Source: Apiospora phragmitis
Lineage: Eukaryota > Ascomycota > Sordariomycetes > Amphisphaeriales > Apiosporaceae
NCBI GenBank assembly: GCA_038363925.1
Contig: JAQQWL010000008.1
Location: 558,001-622,000 of the forward strand
DNA length: 64,000 bases
Direction of reading: 5' to 3'
The notes under the pieces were generated by a model. It was given only the letters and a program-made list of their open reading frames with translations. It was not told where the DNA came from and searched no databases. Positions 36,799 to 47,827 of the stretch are shown in pieces; the stretch's first letter is position 1, and each line of letters opens with the position of its first letter. The position numbers were made by a program, and so were the translations under genes.

Positions 36799-37099
36799 GA
36801 CGGGCCGTCGCTGGCAACAGATGCTGCTGTTGGTTTAGATGGAGAGGGTAGAAAAGGAGATGATGGCATCCATCAATGAAGGCTCTCTGGAAAACAAAGC
36901 AAAGGTGGGCTGGGTTGATTAAGTAAGGTCGAGTGGCGGTGATTATGCCATAGTGGGGGATCGGATGCTGTTATCTCTTTCGCTTGACTCCGACGACTCA
37001 GTGCCTCCGACGTAATGCGGTTTCGAAACTAGACCGGGGGTTGTTGCGGGGTTTAGGGGGATTCCACAGCGACTTCAGGCTCTCTCTAATGATTCGGCT
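36799..37099. promoter_or_regulatory. Promoter of the M28 gene and last normal-composition DNA
   Basis: This is the 5' flank of the minus-strand M28 gene. Composition is normal up to about 37080. Within roughly 100 bp it then changes to the AT-rich RIP pattern, so the M28 promoter directly abuts the mutated repeat block. Confidence 0.5.
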
Positions 37100-37422
37100 C
37101 ACTTTAGGTACTTGATCTTTATGTATACGCCTTCTAGACCTAATACCGATGATAGATATATTAATTTAATATAGACTTATGAGAAGGCTGTTTAAGCATA
37201 TCGAAAAAACCATTGTATTAAAAATAAAATTATATTTAAGTATTTATTTAACTTTACTTATATATATTTAACTCTTTATATTAAGTATTATAATAGAGTA
37301 ATTTTATGCTTTATATTTAAAAAATAATATAAGTAATAGTTTTTTAAATAATTATTTTATTCGTTATAAAATTAATTAAAGTATTAAAAGTTTAAATATT
37401 AATAAGTTTATTAATTAATATA

Positions 37423-39270
37423 ATCCACGGTTTAATTAAATACACGGTTTAATTAAACACTTTTTAAGACCTAGTATAATAAAATATAAATTTATTTAAC
37501 TATTACGCTTAAAATTAATTAAAACTACTTAGAATTATTTTCGTTAAACGCTTTTATATTATTTTAATAAGTACGAGTATTATACCCAGGCTTTTTATAG
37601 ATTTTATAGGGCTATAAGCGCGTCCTAGACGTCTTTATATAACTACTTCTCCGACGCGATTCGTTTTATAACTATTTATTAATATCTTTTTAAAACTATA
37701 AGTCTTTTTTAGCTTATATACGAAATAATCCTTTATTTTATAGCCGTTTTTTTTTTCGTACGGCGGCGCCGGCTAAATATTTTATTTACCTTTTCTAATA
37801 CGGTTACTTTATTTTTAAAAGAGCGAGCCGGTATATAACTTACGTTATACCTTTCGTAATTTAATTAAGTTTAATAACAATTAATATCGAGGAGCTATTT
37901 TAATGCCGCGCGATTCGATTTTTTACGTATTTAGTTTAAGATTAAGCTTTAATTAAATTATTTAAAGTCTTTAATTCTTAAGATATAAATAAGCTAAAAG
38001 AGGTCACTAGAAACGTCGATATATATAGTTTTATATTTAATTATAAAATAATATATTCCGGATTATACGGTATAAATCCTGCCCTTTAAAAACCTCCTTA
38101 AATATTTAAAACAGTAAAAATCGTTTGGAACGTTTTTAAAAACGCTGGTGAAAAGTCCTCCTTTAAAATATAAATAATATACGCCTGTATAAAATCTTTG
38201 ATTTCTTTCTCTTATAACCTTTTTAATATACGAAAATAATTAATATTAAAAGGTTAAAGTTTATACGACGAATAAAAAAGTATATAAAGTAATAATCGAA
38301 TTCTTTTTATAAGAAAGTTTAAAAGTTATTAAATAATAGCTCTTATAGCCGTTAAAAATTAATAAGTAATAAATACTTTTTATATAAGACTTTATATATT
38401 TATTAAAGTATTAAATTTAATTTTCGCCTTTTTCGTTTATAATTTAACCGTTTTTAATAATTACGATTACTTAATCCTTTAATAATAAGTTATTTTTATA
38501 TTAAAAAGAGAGGTACGTTTTCCCGGTAAATATAATATATAGAGGGATAGCGTAACCGTACGATCCGACGCTTTAAATAATTATAACCTATTCTCGGTTC
38601 TTTTATTAAACTGCCCTAGGCTTCTCGTATCGATCGGAGGTGGTTATAACTATTTCGAACGAGATTTAACTTATAAGAAAGCCGGTCTTTTAAAATTATA
38701 AAGATCCTTTTTTTAAATCTTATATTTATAAATTATATTCCGTATAAAAATAAATTACGCGCGATACGCGTCGAGATTTTTATAAAATATTTTTTAATAA
38801 TCGATTTTTTAATTAAAACGCGTTCGGAGGTTTAATTACCGTCGTACGAAGCTAAAAGCTTAATTAATACCGACGCGTCCCGCGTTGCGTTAATAAAATA
38901 ATCGATTCGTTATTTTTTTAATATTACTTATTTAAAATAAAAACGATCGCGAATTTAGATCGATTATATATTAATTAATTAATTACTCTTCGAAATTCGT
39001 AAGCTTTTACGTTAGCGACTATATATCTCGTCGTGAAATATTATCGCGATACCGGTGACGTAAAGTTATATAAGGGATATTATATATTTATATTACGGAT
39101 TATACGCTTAATTTAAGGTTTTTTTAAAGCGTTTAAAGCGTTAATTATATATCGCTCTCTTTCTATTAACTTATTATTATAAGTAATAAAAGTATAAAGA
39201 ATAAAATATAAGTTAATATATTTTGAAAATAAATTAAATATATAAATAAATTAAACATTTTCGCTATATA
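37423..39270 (-). mobile_element. Fot1/pogo-like transposon, copy a (RIP-inactivated)
   Basis: The minus strand encodes a degraded pogo-type DDE transposase. Around 38640-38710 it retains the equivalent of the NFDETGF and ITTSD segments. The sequence matches the better-preserved copies at 44.0-45.8 and 51.5-53.3 kb. The left end starts ATCCACGGTTTAATTAAAT after a TA at 37421-37422. The right end, near 39.23-39.27 kb, is approximate. It sits head-to-head with copy b. Confidence 0.72.
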
Positions 39271-39289
39271 TTATTTAAATAACCTTTAT

Positions 39290-40839
39290 ATTTAATTTCT
39301 TTTATAATATAATATAGTCGGTATTTAAAAAGAGAAGTAAATACTTTTAACTCTTTAAGCGTTTTAAAATAACTTAAAATTAAATCTCCGGCGTGTAGCT
39401 TTAATATATAAAATTTTTTATATAACCCTCCGTAACCGACGGCTCGGTCTCTTTATAAAACGCGAAATCTCTACGAAATCTCGAAAGTTAACGAATTTAG
39501 AAGAAGGGGCGATTATAAGATATATAAGTAACCTAAATTCGCGATCGTTTCCTCCTCGGCTTAGCGGTATAAAAGATATAGCGAATCGATTACTTTATTA
39601 ATACGACGCGGGACGCGTCGGCGTTAATTAAGCTTCGAACTTTATACGATAATAACTAGACTTTCGAACGCGTTTTAATTAAAGAATTAATTATTAAAAA
39701 GTTTTTTTTATAAAAATCCCGACGTATATCGCGTATAATTTATTTTTATATAAAATATAATTAATAAATATAAGATTTTAAAAAAAGATATCTATAATTT
39801 TAACGAAACTAGTTTTTTTTATAAATTTAATCTCGTTTAAAATAATCGTTATAACCTTTAATTAATACGAAAAGCTTAAGGTAATTTAATAAAAAAACCG
39901 AGAATAAGTTATAATTATTTAAAACGTTAAATCGTACGGTTACGCTATCCCTTCGTACATTATATTTATTAAGAAAACGTACCTCTTTTCTTAATACGAA
40001 AATAACTTATTATTAAAGGATTAAATAATCGTAATTATTAAAAACGGCTAGATTACGAACGAAAAAGGCGAGAATTAGATTCGATACTTCGATAAGTATA
40101 TAAAGTCTCGTACGAAAAGTATTTATTAGTTTTTAACGATTATAAGAGTTATTACTTAATAACTTTTAAGTTCTATTATAAAAAGCACTTAATTATTATA
40201 CTTTATATATTTTCTTATTTATTATATAAACTTTAACCTCTTAATATCGATTATTTTTATATATTAAAAAAGTTATATAAAAAAAGAAATCGAGCGTTTT
40301 ATATAAGCGTATTTTATTTATATTTTAAAGGAGGACTTTTTATTAGCGTTTTTAAAAACGTTTTAAGCGACTTTTACCGTTTTAAATATTTAAAGAAGTT
40401 TTTAAAAAATAAGACTTATATTATATAACCCGGAGTATATTATTTTATAATTAAATATAAAGCTATATACGTCGACGCCTCTAGCGACCTCTTTTAACTT
40501 ATTTATACTTTAAGAATTAAAAACTTTATATAATTTAATTAAAATCTAATCTTAAACCGAGTATATTAAAAATCGAATCGCGTAATATTAAAATAACTTT
40601 CCGATATTAATTTTATTTAAGCTTAATTAAACTACGAAAAGTATAACGTAAATTATATACCGGCTCGCTTTATTAAAATTAAGGTAATCGTACTATAAAA
40701 CGCGAATAAAACATTTAGCCGCGCCGCCGTACGAAAAAAAAACGGCTATAAAATAAAAACTTACTTTATATATAAGGTACGTTATAAAGAAATATAAAAG
40801 AGTATTTAATTAAACCGTGTATTTAACTAAACTATAGAT
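39290..40839 (+). mobile_element. Fot1/pogo-like transposon, copy b, inverted relative to copy a
   Basis: This is the reverse complement of copy a over most of its length. The plus strand at about 39785-39840 reads DIYNFNET, the pogo DDE motif region. The right terminus, ending ...CTATAGAT at 40839, is the degraded inverted counterpart of the left terminus of copy a, including the ACGGTTTAATTAAA word, and is followed by TA. The left boundary is approximate. Confidence 0.7.
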
Positions 40840-40841
40840 TA

Positions 40842-41394
40842 CGTTATATTATATAATAGTTTTAAGCTTTTTATATATAAATAAATTACTTTTAATCTTT
40901 TAAATTACTACGAGTATAATTAATATATTTCCTTTAATAATAATTTAAATATATTAATATAATAAAGCTTTAAAGCTTTTATATTAGTACTTTATATAAG
41001 TAAATGTTAATATTACTAAATTATTTTCTTTAAAAGAAATTAAACGATTTTTTTTAATTATATTATCGACTTTATTTATTAATAAATTAAGAAAGCTATT
41101 AAAGCTTTTTAAATTAACGATTTTTTTAATAAGCCTTTTATTATTAATAATAAATAAACTAATTAATTTATAAAACTTATATATATTAATAAACGTATAT
41201 ATATATATACTTTTAAAAAGTTTATATATAACTTTTTTAATTATTTATTTAACGAATTAATAATTCGACGAGCTTTTTTTAAGCGAAGGTATAAACGATA
41301 TTAGGTTAAAATAAAACTAAAACTAAGCTTTATTTAAATATAAAAAAAGATTAATATTTAATTTATTAATATTAAACCGTTAATAATTAAAAAA
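40842..41394. other. Unclassified AT-rich sequence
   Basis: This is fully RIP-type DNA with homopolymer A and T runs. I recognise no element here. Confidence 0.5.
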
Positions 41395-41399
41395 TATTA

Positions 41400-41868
41400 T
41401 ATTACGATCGGCGGGTTAGTCCCTCGCGGGGTAGGACTTAAAGCGTAGAATTAGATAAAAATAACCGTTTACTTATTTTCGAAGCTTTTACTTTATAGCG
41501 TAGTAATTAATTTAAACGTATTATAATATAATAACTAAATATACTTATTAAATAAAAAACGTAGGTTTAATTCTTATACTTATTAAATAAGATCGTTAAT
41601 AAATAAATAAAACCTTATACGAATTAATTCTTTATATAAATGCTTTAAGGTTTTTCTATATTAAGCTTAAATAAATTATACGGTTATTAAGAGTTTATTA
41701 CCCTAGGCATAAGGGCATACCCTTAGAGAGGGGGTATAGTATTACGATCGGCGGGTTAGTCCCCCGCGGGGTAGCACTTAAGGCGTAGAATTAGACAGAA
41801 ATAACCGTCTAGTTATTTCTGAAGCTTTTACTTTATAATATAGTAGTTAATTTAAACGCACTATAATA
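41400..41868. mobile_element. TRIM-like miniature LTR element with target duplication
   Basis: Two 129-bp direct repeats (41400-41528 and 41740-41868) flank 211 bp with no coding content. Allowing for RIP, each repeat begins TGTTACG and ends ...TAACA, the short inverted termini expected of LTRs. A purine-rich tract (TTAGAGAGGGGG) sits just left of the second repeat, where a polypurine tract should be. The 5-bp sequence TATTA flanks the whole element at 41395-41399 and 41869-41873. It is a non-autonomous LTR retroelement. No protein is encoded. A primer-binding site was not identified with confidence. Confidence 0.8.
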
Positions 41869-41906
41869 TATTATTACCGGCGAGAAAAGTTATAAAAAAA
41901 GCGAAC

Positions 41907-42493
41907 TATTACGACCTAGCCTAACTATACGGCTAGACTCATAAAAGCATCGGCACGGAACCACTATGCCCCGGCAAGGTTACGATATTACTAGCACCGA
42001 TAAAACTGCTAGCTATACTAATATGAATTTACCTATACTCCGCGACCGACGAGCGCCCGGCACGGGGGACCCCACGATGGACCATGGGGAGGATAGGTAC
42101 CTAACGGGAGTCACGTGACGAGCTACGGGATCACGACGCTCCCGGTGAGCTAACTGAAGCGGATTACCAGTCCACAGCGTAATTTAAAGAATTAATAAAG
42201 GAGGGATTAAATATATAATTATAAACGTTTCTTATATATTTTATATAAATACTCTTTATTTTAATAATTAATTTAAGTATTAATTTTAATTTATTAATAA
42301 AATATATTACCTTAACGATTTTATTATAAATATTTTTACGTTCTATATTTAATTACGATTAAATCACGGTTATTATTTATTATATTAATAAGTATCTACT
42401 TATTATATATCTAGATATTCTCTCGTATTGCTAATATAAACCCCCGTACGTTCTATTAAGGTTTCTATTAGACCCTTGATAGCGTTCGTTACA
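41907..42493 (+). mobile_element. Solo LTR 1 of the Gypsy family, TSD CGAAC
   Basis: 587 bp, from (TG/TA)TTACGACCTAGCC to ...GATAGCGTTCGTTACA. A perfect 5-bp duplication CGAAC lies at 41902-41906 and 42494-42498. It aligns with the LTRs at 54445-55075 and, inverted, 57505-58118. No internal region is attached, so it is a recombination-derived solo LTR. It keeps many CA/TG sites, so it is less RIP-damaged than its surroundings. Confidence 0.9.
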
Positions 42494-43014
42494 CGAACGA
42501 AGCTTTTTATTTTAACCATATAATTAATAATAAAAAGAAAAAAAGCTTAAATAAATATTTTAAAGAATACTTTTTAAAGCTTATTAATAAAGGTTTAAAA
42601 GGTTTTAATTAAAGAATTAAAAGTTTATAAATTAAGTCTTTTATTATAAACATATTCTTTTTATTATTATCTTTAACTTAACTTTTTATTAACGAATTTT
42701 ATTTATATAATATAATATTATATTAAAAATAAATAATATATTTACTAAATAATAGCTTTTTAATTCCTTTAATTTTAACTTTATTAAAAGTATTAATATT
42801 AAATAAAAAAATAAATATAAATTAATTATAATTAAAATAAATACTATTTATATAAAATATTAGTTTAATTAATAATATATTTTCAATTATTTTTATTTCG
42901 CTTTAATAAAAAAGTATATAACGTGGTTTATTATTAAACGAATTATATTACTTTTTAAACTATTTTTATATAAATTAACTTAATTATAACGCTTTAAATT
43001 AATTAATATTACGC
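42494..43014. repeat. Unclassified RIP-mutated repeat, left part
   Basis: AT-rich sequence; its right end is related to 56.93-57.0 kb and, inverted, to 54.4-55.1 kb. It continues after solo LTR 4 at 43566. I do not recognise any protein or terminal structure. Confidence 0.5.
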
Positions 43015-43019
43015 GTTAT

Positions 43020-43565
43020 TATAATAAACGTTATTTAAGTTTTAAAAGAAACCTAGTAAAATATACTAAGGTTTATATTAATAATATAAGAGAGTATTTA
43101 AACGTGTAATAAAAGTAACGCTTTTATTAATATTATATTTAATCCTTCCTTTATTAATTCCCTTAGATCGCGTTATTAGCTCGTGATTTATTTTAGTCGG
43201 CTCACTTAAATCGTCGTGATCCATTAGCTCCTAGTTTATTAAGAGTATCGTGATCTCGTTACGTGACTTAGTGTATTATCTATTCCTATTTGTCTAGTTT
43301 ACGTTATCCCTGGGGATTATCCGGGGATGGCTATGTCGGGTATTATCTATTACCGTGGTGCTAGTTATCGTAGTACTAGTTATCGTGGTGTTAGTTATCG
43401 TAGTACTAGTTATCGTGGCTAGTATAATAGGGTTTTATTATCGTAGGTGGGGTCGTGGTTATTAACTAGCGGGGTTACTTATATTAGGTTTCGTACGCGC
43501 TTCGAGTTATTTTAGTTTCGTCTCGAAGGTGAATACTAGCCGTATCGTTAAGTTAAGTCGTAATA
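43020..43565 (-). mobile_element. Solo LTR 4, TSD GTTAT
   Basis: 546 bp. On the plus strand it begins TATAATAAACG (a RIP-mutated TGTAACGAACG) and ends AGTCGTAATA. The duplication GTTAT is perfect at 43015-43019 and 43566-43570. It is in the opposite orientation to solo LTRs 1 and 2 and belongs to a divergent subfamily shared with 47150-47827 and 55929-56667. Confidence 0.88.
43352..43421. repeat. 15-bp minisatellite inside solo LTR 4
   Basis: About 4.7 units of a 15-bp repeat of the type ATCGTRGTRYTAGTT. Successive units alternate between GTGGTG and GTAGTA. The G/A alternation has the RIP-type substitution direction. Confidence 0.85.
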
Positions 43566-44013
43566 GTTATTTAATTTTATACTTAATTTTATATTTATTT
43601 TATATATCTATGTATTATAACTTATTTCGTTATAAATATAGCAGCGCTTTTTATTAGTCGCTTTTTATTTTAACGAACCTTTATTTTTATTAATTACTAA
43701 ACGCTTTTTTTTTTACCTTCTCGTTTTATAGTTTTTAAAATTTATTAACAATAAGGGCTTTTTTAAGCTAAACTCGCGATTTCTTAATTTTTTAACGCTT
43801 TAAAAGAATTAAATTAGCCTTTTTAAAAGTACGTATTTAATTATATATAAAAGTTATTTTATAAGCTATTTTATTTATACTTTTTATAATTTAATTTATA
43901 ATATTTAAAATTAATATTAAAGAGGTTTTTTAATATAAAAATATCTTATTTTTAATAAAAGAAATTATTTAATTATTTATTAAAAATTATATAACGTTTA
44001 AAAGTTATAAGTA
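43566..44013. repeat. Unclassified RIP-mutated repeat, right part
   Basis: It is closely related to 56.97-57.32 kb and to the reverse complement of 54.11-54.44 kb, with a shared GCTTTTTATTAGTCGC-like core. Pogo copy c is inserted at its right end. Confidence 0.6.
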
Positions 44014-45836
44014 ACGTATCTTATAAGCGAATATCTCACTTTTATAAATTTTCTTATAGCCTTAACCTTTTTTATATTCTTTTACGTCCGAAAATATTAT
44101 AACTTTAAAAAAAAGTAATATAATTCTAACGATTTAAACGCTTTAAGAAGACTTAATTTTAAGCGTATAAAAGGCTATATTAATCTATTACATTTTATTA
44201 AAAACCTTATAACATAAACGAAATAATTAATTTATACGACGCGAAATATTTATAAATTCTTAAAAGCTTTTAAATTTTTAAAAAATACGATTATTCGATA
44301 TATTATTAATTTAAATACGTAATCGTTTCTTCCCCGGCTAAGTAATATAAAAGATATAGCGAATTAATTATTTAGTTTACGTAACGCGAGACGCGTCGGC
44401 GTTAATTAAGCCTCTAATTTTATATAATAATAATTAAACCTCCGGACGCGTTTTAACCGAAGAATTAATTATTAAAAAGTTTTTTATAAAGATCTCGACG
44501 CGTATTACGCGTAATTTACTTTCGTATAAAATATAATTTATAAATACGAGATTTAAAAGGAAGATATTTATAACTTCGACGAAACCGACTTTTTTATAAG
44601 CTAAATCTCGTCTAAAATAATCGTAACCACCTCCGATTAATACGGAAAGCCTAGGGTAATATAGTAAAAGAACCGGGAATAGGTTATAATTATTCAAGGC
44701 GTCGGATTACACGGTTACGCTATTCCTCCGTACATTATCTTTACCGGAAAAACGTACCTCTTTTTCTTAATACGAAAACAACCTATTATTAAAGGATTAA
44801 ATAATCGCAATTATTAAAAATAATTAAATTATAAATAAAAAAAGCGAAGACTAAATTCGATATTTTAATTAATATATTAAGTTTTATACGAAGGGTTATT
44901 ATCGCCTCTTAATATTAAACGATTACGAAAGCTACTACTTAATAACTTTCGAACTTTATTATAAAAAGAATTCGATTATTATACTTTATATACTTTCTTA
45001 TTCGTTATATAAACTTTAACCTTTTAATATTAACTATTTTTATATATTAAAAAAGGCGTACGAAAAAAAAATTAAATATTTTATACGAGCGTATATTACT
45101 TATATTTTAAAAGAAGATTTCTTATTAGCGTTTTTAAAAGCGTTCTAAGCAATTTTGACCGTTTCGAATATATAAAAAATCTTTTAAAAAATAGGACATA
45201 TTTCGTATAATCCGGAATATATTATTTTATAATTAAATATAAAGTTATATATTTTAACACCTCCGGGAACGGTTTTCGGCCTACTTATTCCTTAAGAATT
45301 AAAAACCTTAAATAACTCGATTAAAGTTTAATTTTAAACCGAATACGTTCGAAACCGTATTATATAATATTAAAAAAACTTTCCGATATTTATTTTAATT
45401 AGTTTTAATTAGATCGTAAAAGTTATAACGTATATTATATACCGAATTACTTTTTTAAAAAGTAAAAACGTAATACTTCGAAAAATAAATAAAATACTTA
45501 GCCGGCGCCGTCATATAAGAAAAAACGGCTATAAAATAAAGGATTATTTTATATATAAACTAAAAAAACCTATAGTTTTAAAAAAATATTAATAAATAGT
45601 TATAAAACGAATCGCGTCGGAGAAGTAATCGTATAAAGATATTTAAAACACGCTTATAACGCTATAAAATCTACGGAGAGCCCGGGCATAATACGCGTAC
45701 TTATTAAAATAATATAGAAGTATTTAAATATAAAGATTCCGATTAATTTTAATATATTAAATACGTTATAATAAAATTAACTTAAATTTTATTAAAAGGG
45801 GTATAAAAGAATAAGATATTCGCTTATAAGATACGT
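44014..45836 (+). mobile_element. Fot1/pogo-like transposon, copy c, complete ends
   Basis: 1,823 bp bounded by inverted termini ACGTATCTTATAAGCG... and ...CGCTTATAAGATACGT. TA lies on both outer sides (44012-44013, 45837-45838), as expected for Tc1/mariner-type insertion. The plus strand retains a degraded DDE transposase. From about 44563 it reads DIYNFDETDFF, then the equivalents of the GKPR..NRE segment and, near 44895-45065, the RLLIL...YES and ...FYILKKAY segments of Fot1/pogo proteins. Dozens of stops are present; it is dead. Length fits Fot1-class elements (1.8-2 kb). Confidence 0.88.
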
Positions 45837-47144
45837 TATTAGTTATTTTTAAACGTAACGAGTTAAATATAAGTATTTAAAAATTATATATTTAATTTAT
45901 TAATTATTTTATTTAAATAATAAAGTATTAAACTAAATATATTAAATATAAATTTAATATTAATAATTATTAAAATAATAAAATACGCGGCTTTAAAAAT
46001 AATAAAAAACTCGAGCTTTATAATATAATTTATTAACGCTTTAGTAAATACCTCGATTTTTTTAAATACGCGCGTTATAATAACGAATAAAGTACGATAT
46101 TTAATAATTAAAGTAAATAAAATAAATAAAGAGGTATATTAAATATAATAATATTATTATTTTTAAAATATGACTTTTATAATCGTTAAGAACTAAGAAA
46201 TAATAACGACTTTTTTTATAACTTAATATATTTCTTAAAGAATTTAATTTAATTATTTAATCGCTTAATAAATTATATTTAAAAGCTGAATTTATATAGT
46301 AATATTTATTTTATATAATTAAAAACGGCGAAATATATTAGCTTTATAAATTAATATAATTAATAACTGTTATTTATTTTTAATTATTAAGTTATATTAA
46401 TTTCGCTTTTTTATAATAATCGATATATATTATAACGAACATTAACTCGATTATATTTATTATAAAGCTAGTTTTTTTAAATTATATATATTTTTATTAA
46501 ATATATTATATTTCGCTTTAATATTTAAAACTAGTTTCAATTAACCGGAAATAATACTTACGTCTTTATATAAAGCTTTTTAATAATTATATTAATAATT
46601 TATTTTAGTTTTAAAGTTTAAATTACGGTTAATAAAGCACTTAACTTAATGCTTATTAACGCGCTCGCCGCTACGCGACGCGGTAAAAAGATTAGCTATA
46701 TCTTTTATACTAGTTATATTCGAAAATATTCCTCGAGTATTTAAATCGATTATATAATTATAATATAACTCCTTTTTACTTATATTTAATTTATATTATA
46801 AATATTAAATTTTACGTTATAAAGTTCGGCCGTTAATTTAATAATATAAAAAAAATTAAAAAAAAACGTCATATGTTTTTATACTAGCTTTTTAACTTAA
46901 AGAATTTATAAAAGCTCGCGTTACTTAAATTATTAAAACGATTAAATCTTTTTTAGATTAAATAAGTATTATATTTATAAAGTTATTACGCGTTAAAGTT
47001 TAAATATATATAAAAATTAAAAAGTAGTTTAAAAAGTAATATAGTTCACTTTATAATAAACTATATTAATAGCTTTTATTATATTATTAAATAGTTTAAT
47101 ATAATAATAATATTTTATAATTAAATAATATTTTTTATTATAAT
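45837..47144. other. Unclassified AT-rich sequence
   Basis: Heavily RIP-mutated DNA of about 1.3 kb with one CG-rich patch near 46650-46690. No protein homology or terminal repeats are recognised. It may be a decayed element with no better-preserved relative in this window. Confidence 0.5.
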
Positions 47145-47149
47145 ATAAA

Positions 47150-47827
47150 TATAATAAACGTTATTTAAATTTTAAAATAAATTTAATAAAATATACTTAA
47201 GCTTATATTAATAATACGAAAGAATATTTAAATGTGTAATAAAAAAATACTTTATTTTTATAATAAGTAATAGTGTTAATTTATAACGTAATAATAAAAA
47301 TAATTATATAAAGATAATTATATAGTAAAGTTATTAAAGTTATTTATTTATTAATAAATTAAATTAATATTTAAATTAATTATTATAATGAAAAATATTT
47401 ATATAAAATATATAAGAAATATTCATAATTATATATTTATTCTTTTTAATATTAATCGCGGTTTTAAATTACTTAAAACGTCGTAATCCCCTTATTCTTA
47501 AATTATTTAAATCACCGTATTTCGTCGCTCTTACCTTCGGCTCGTAATAATCGTCTCGTGTACTAGCTATCGCGTACTAGCCATTGTATCCTAGCTAGCA
47601 TATATTAACTATCGTGAGTTAATCGTGGCGAGTTAATTAAAAAGAATAGTCGTGGTTTTTAATTATTATAAAAGCGTGGCGATATAGTAAGGTTTACTAT
47701 TATAAGTGAGCTCGTTAATATTAATTCGTAGGGTTTTAATTTATATTAGTTCTTATAAACGCTGCGAAATATAACCGCGTCGTTTCGTAGTAAAGTTTTA
47801 ATTATATAATTAAATTAAGTTATAATA
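47150..47827 (-). mobile_element. LTR 5, 3' LTR of Gypsy element 2
   Basis: 678 bp. It begins TATAATAAACG and ends AGTTATAATA on the plus strand. It is more heavily mutated than LTRs 1-3 and shares the internal TAACGTAATAATAAAA word with LTR 6. It is followed directly by element-internal sequence. Confidence 0.78.

Noticed and set aside
44434..44697. 87-aa minus-strand frame in pogo copy c
   Set aside because: It is antisense to the recognisable DDE transposase remnant on the plus strand.
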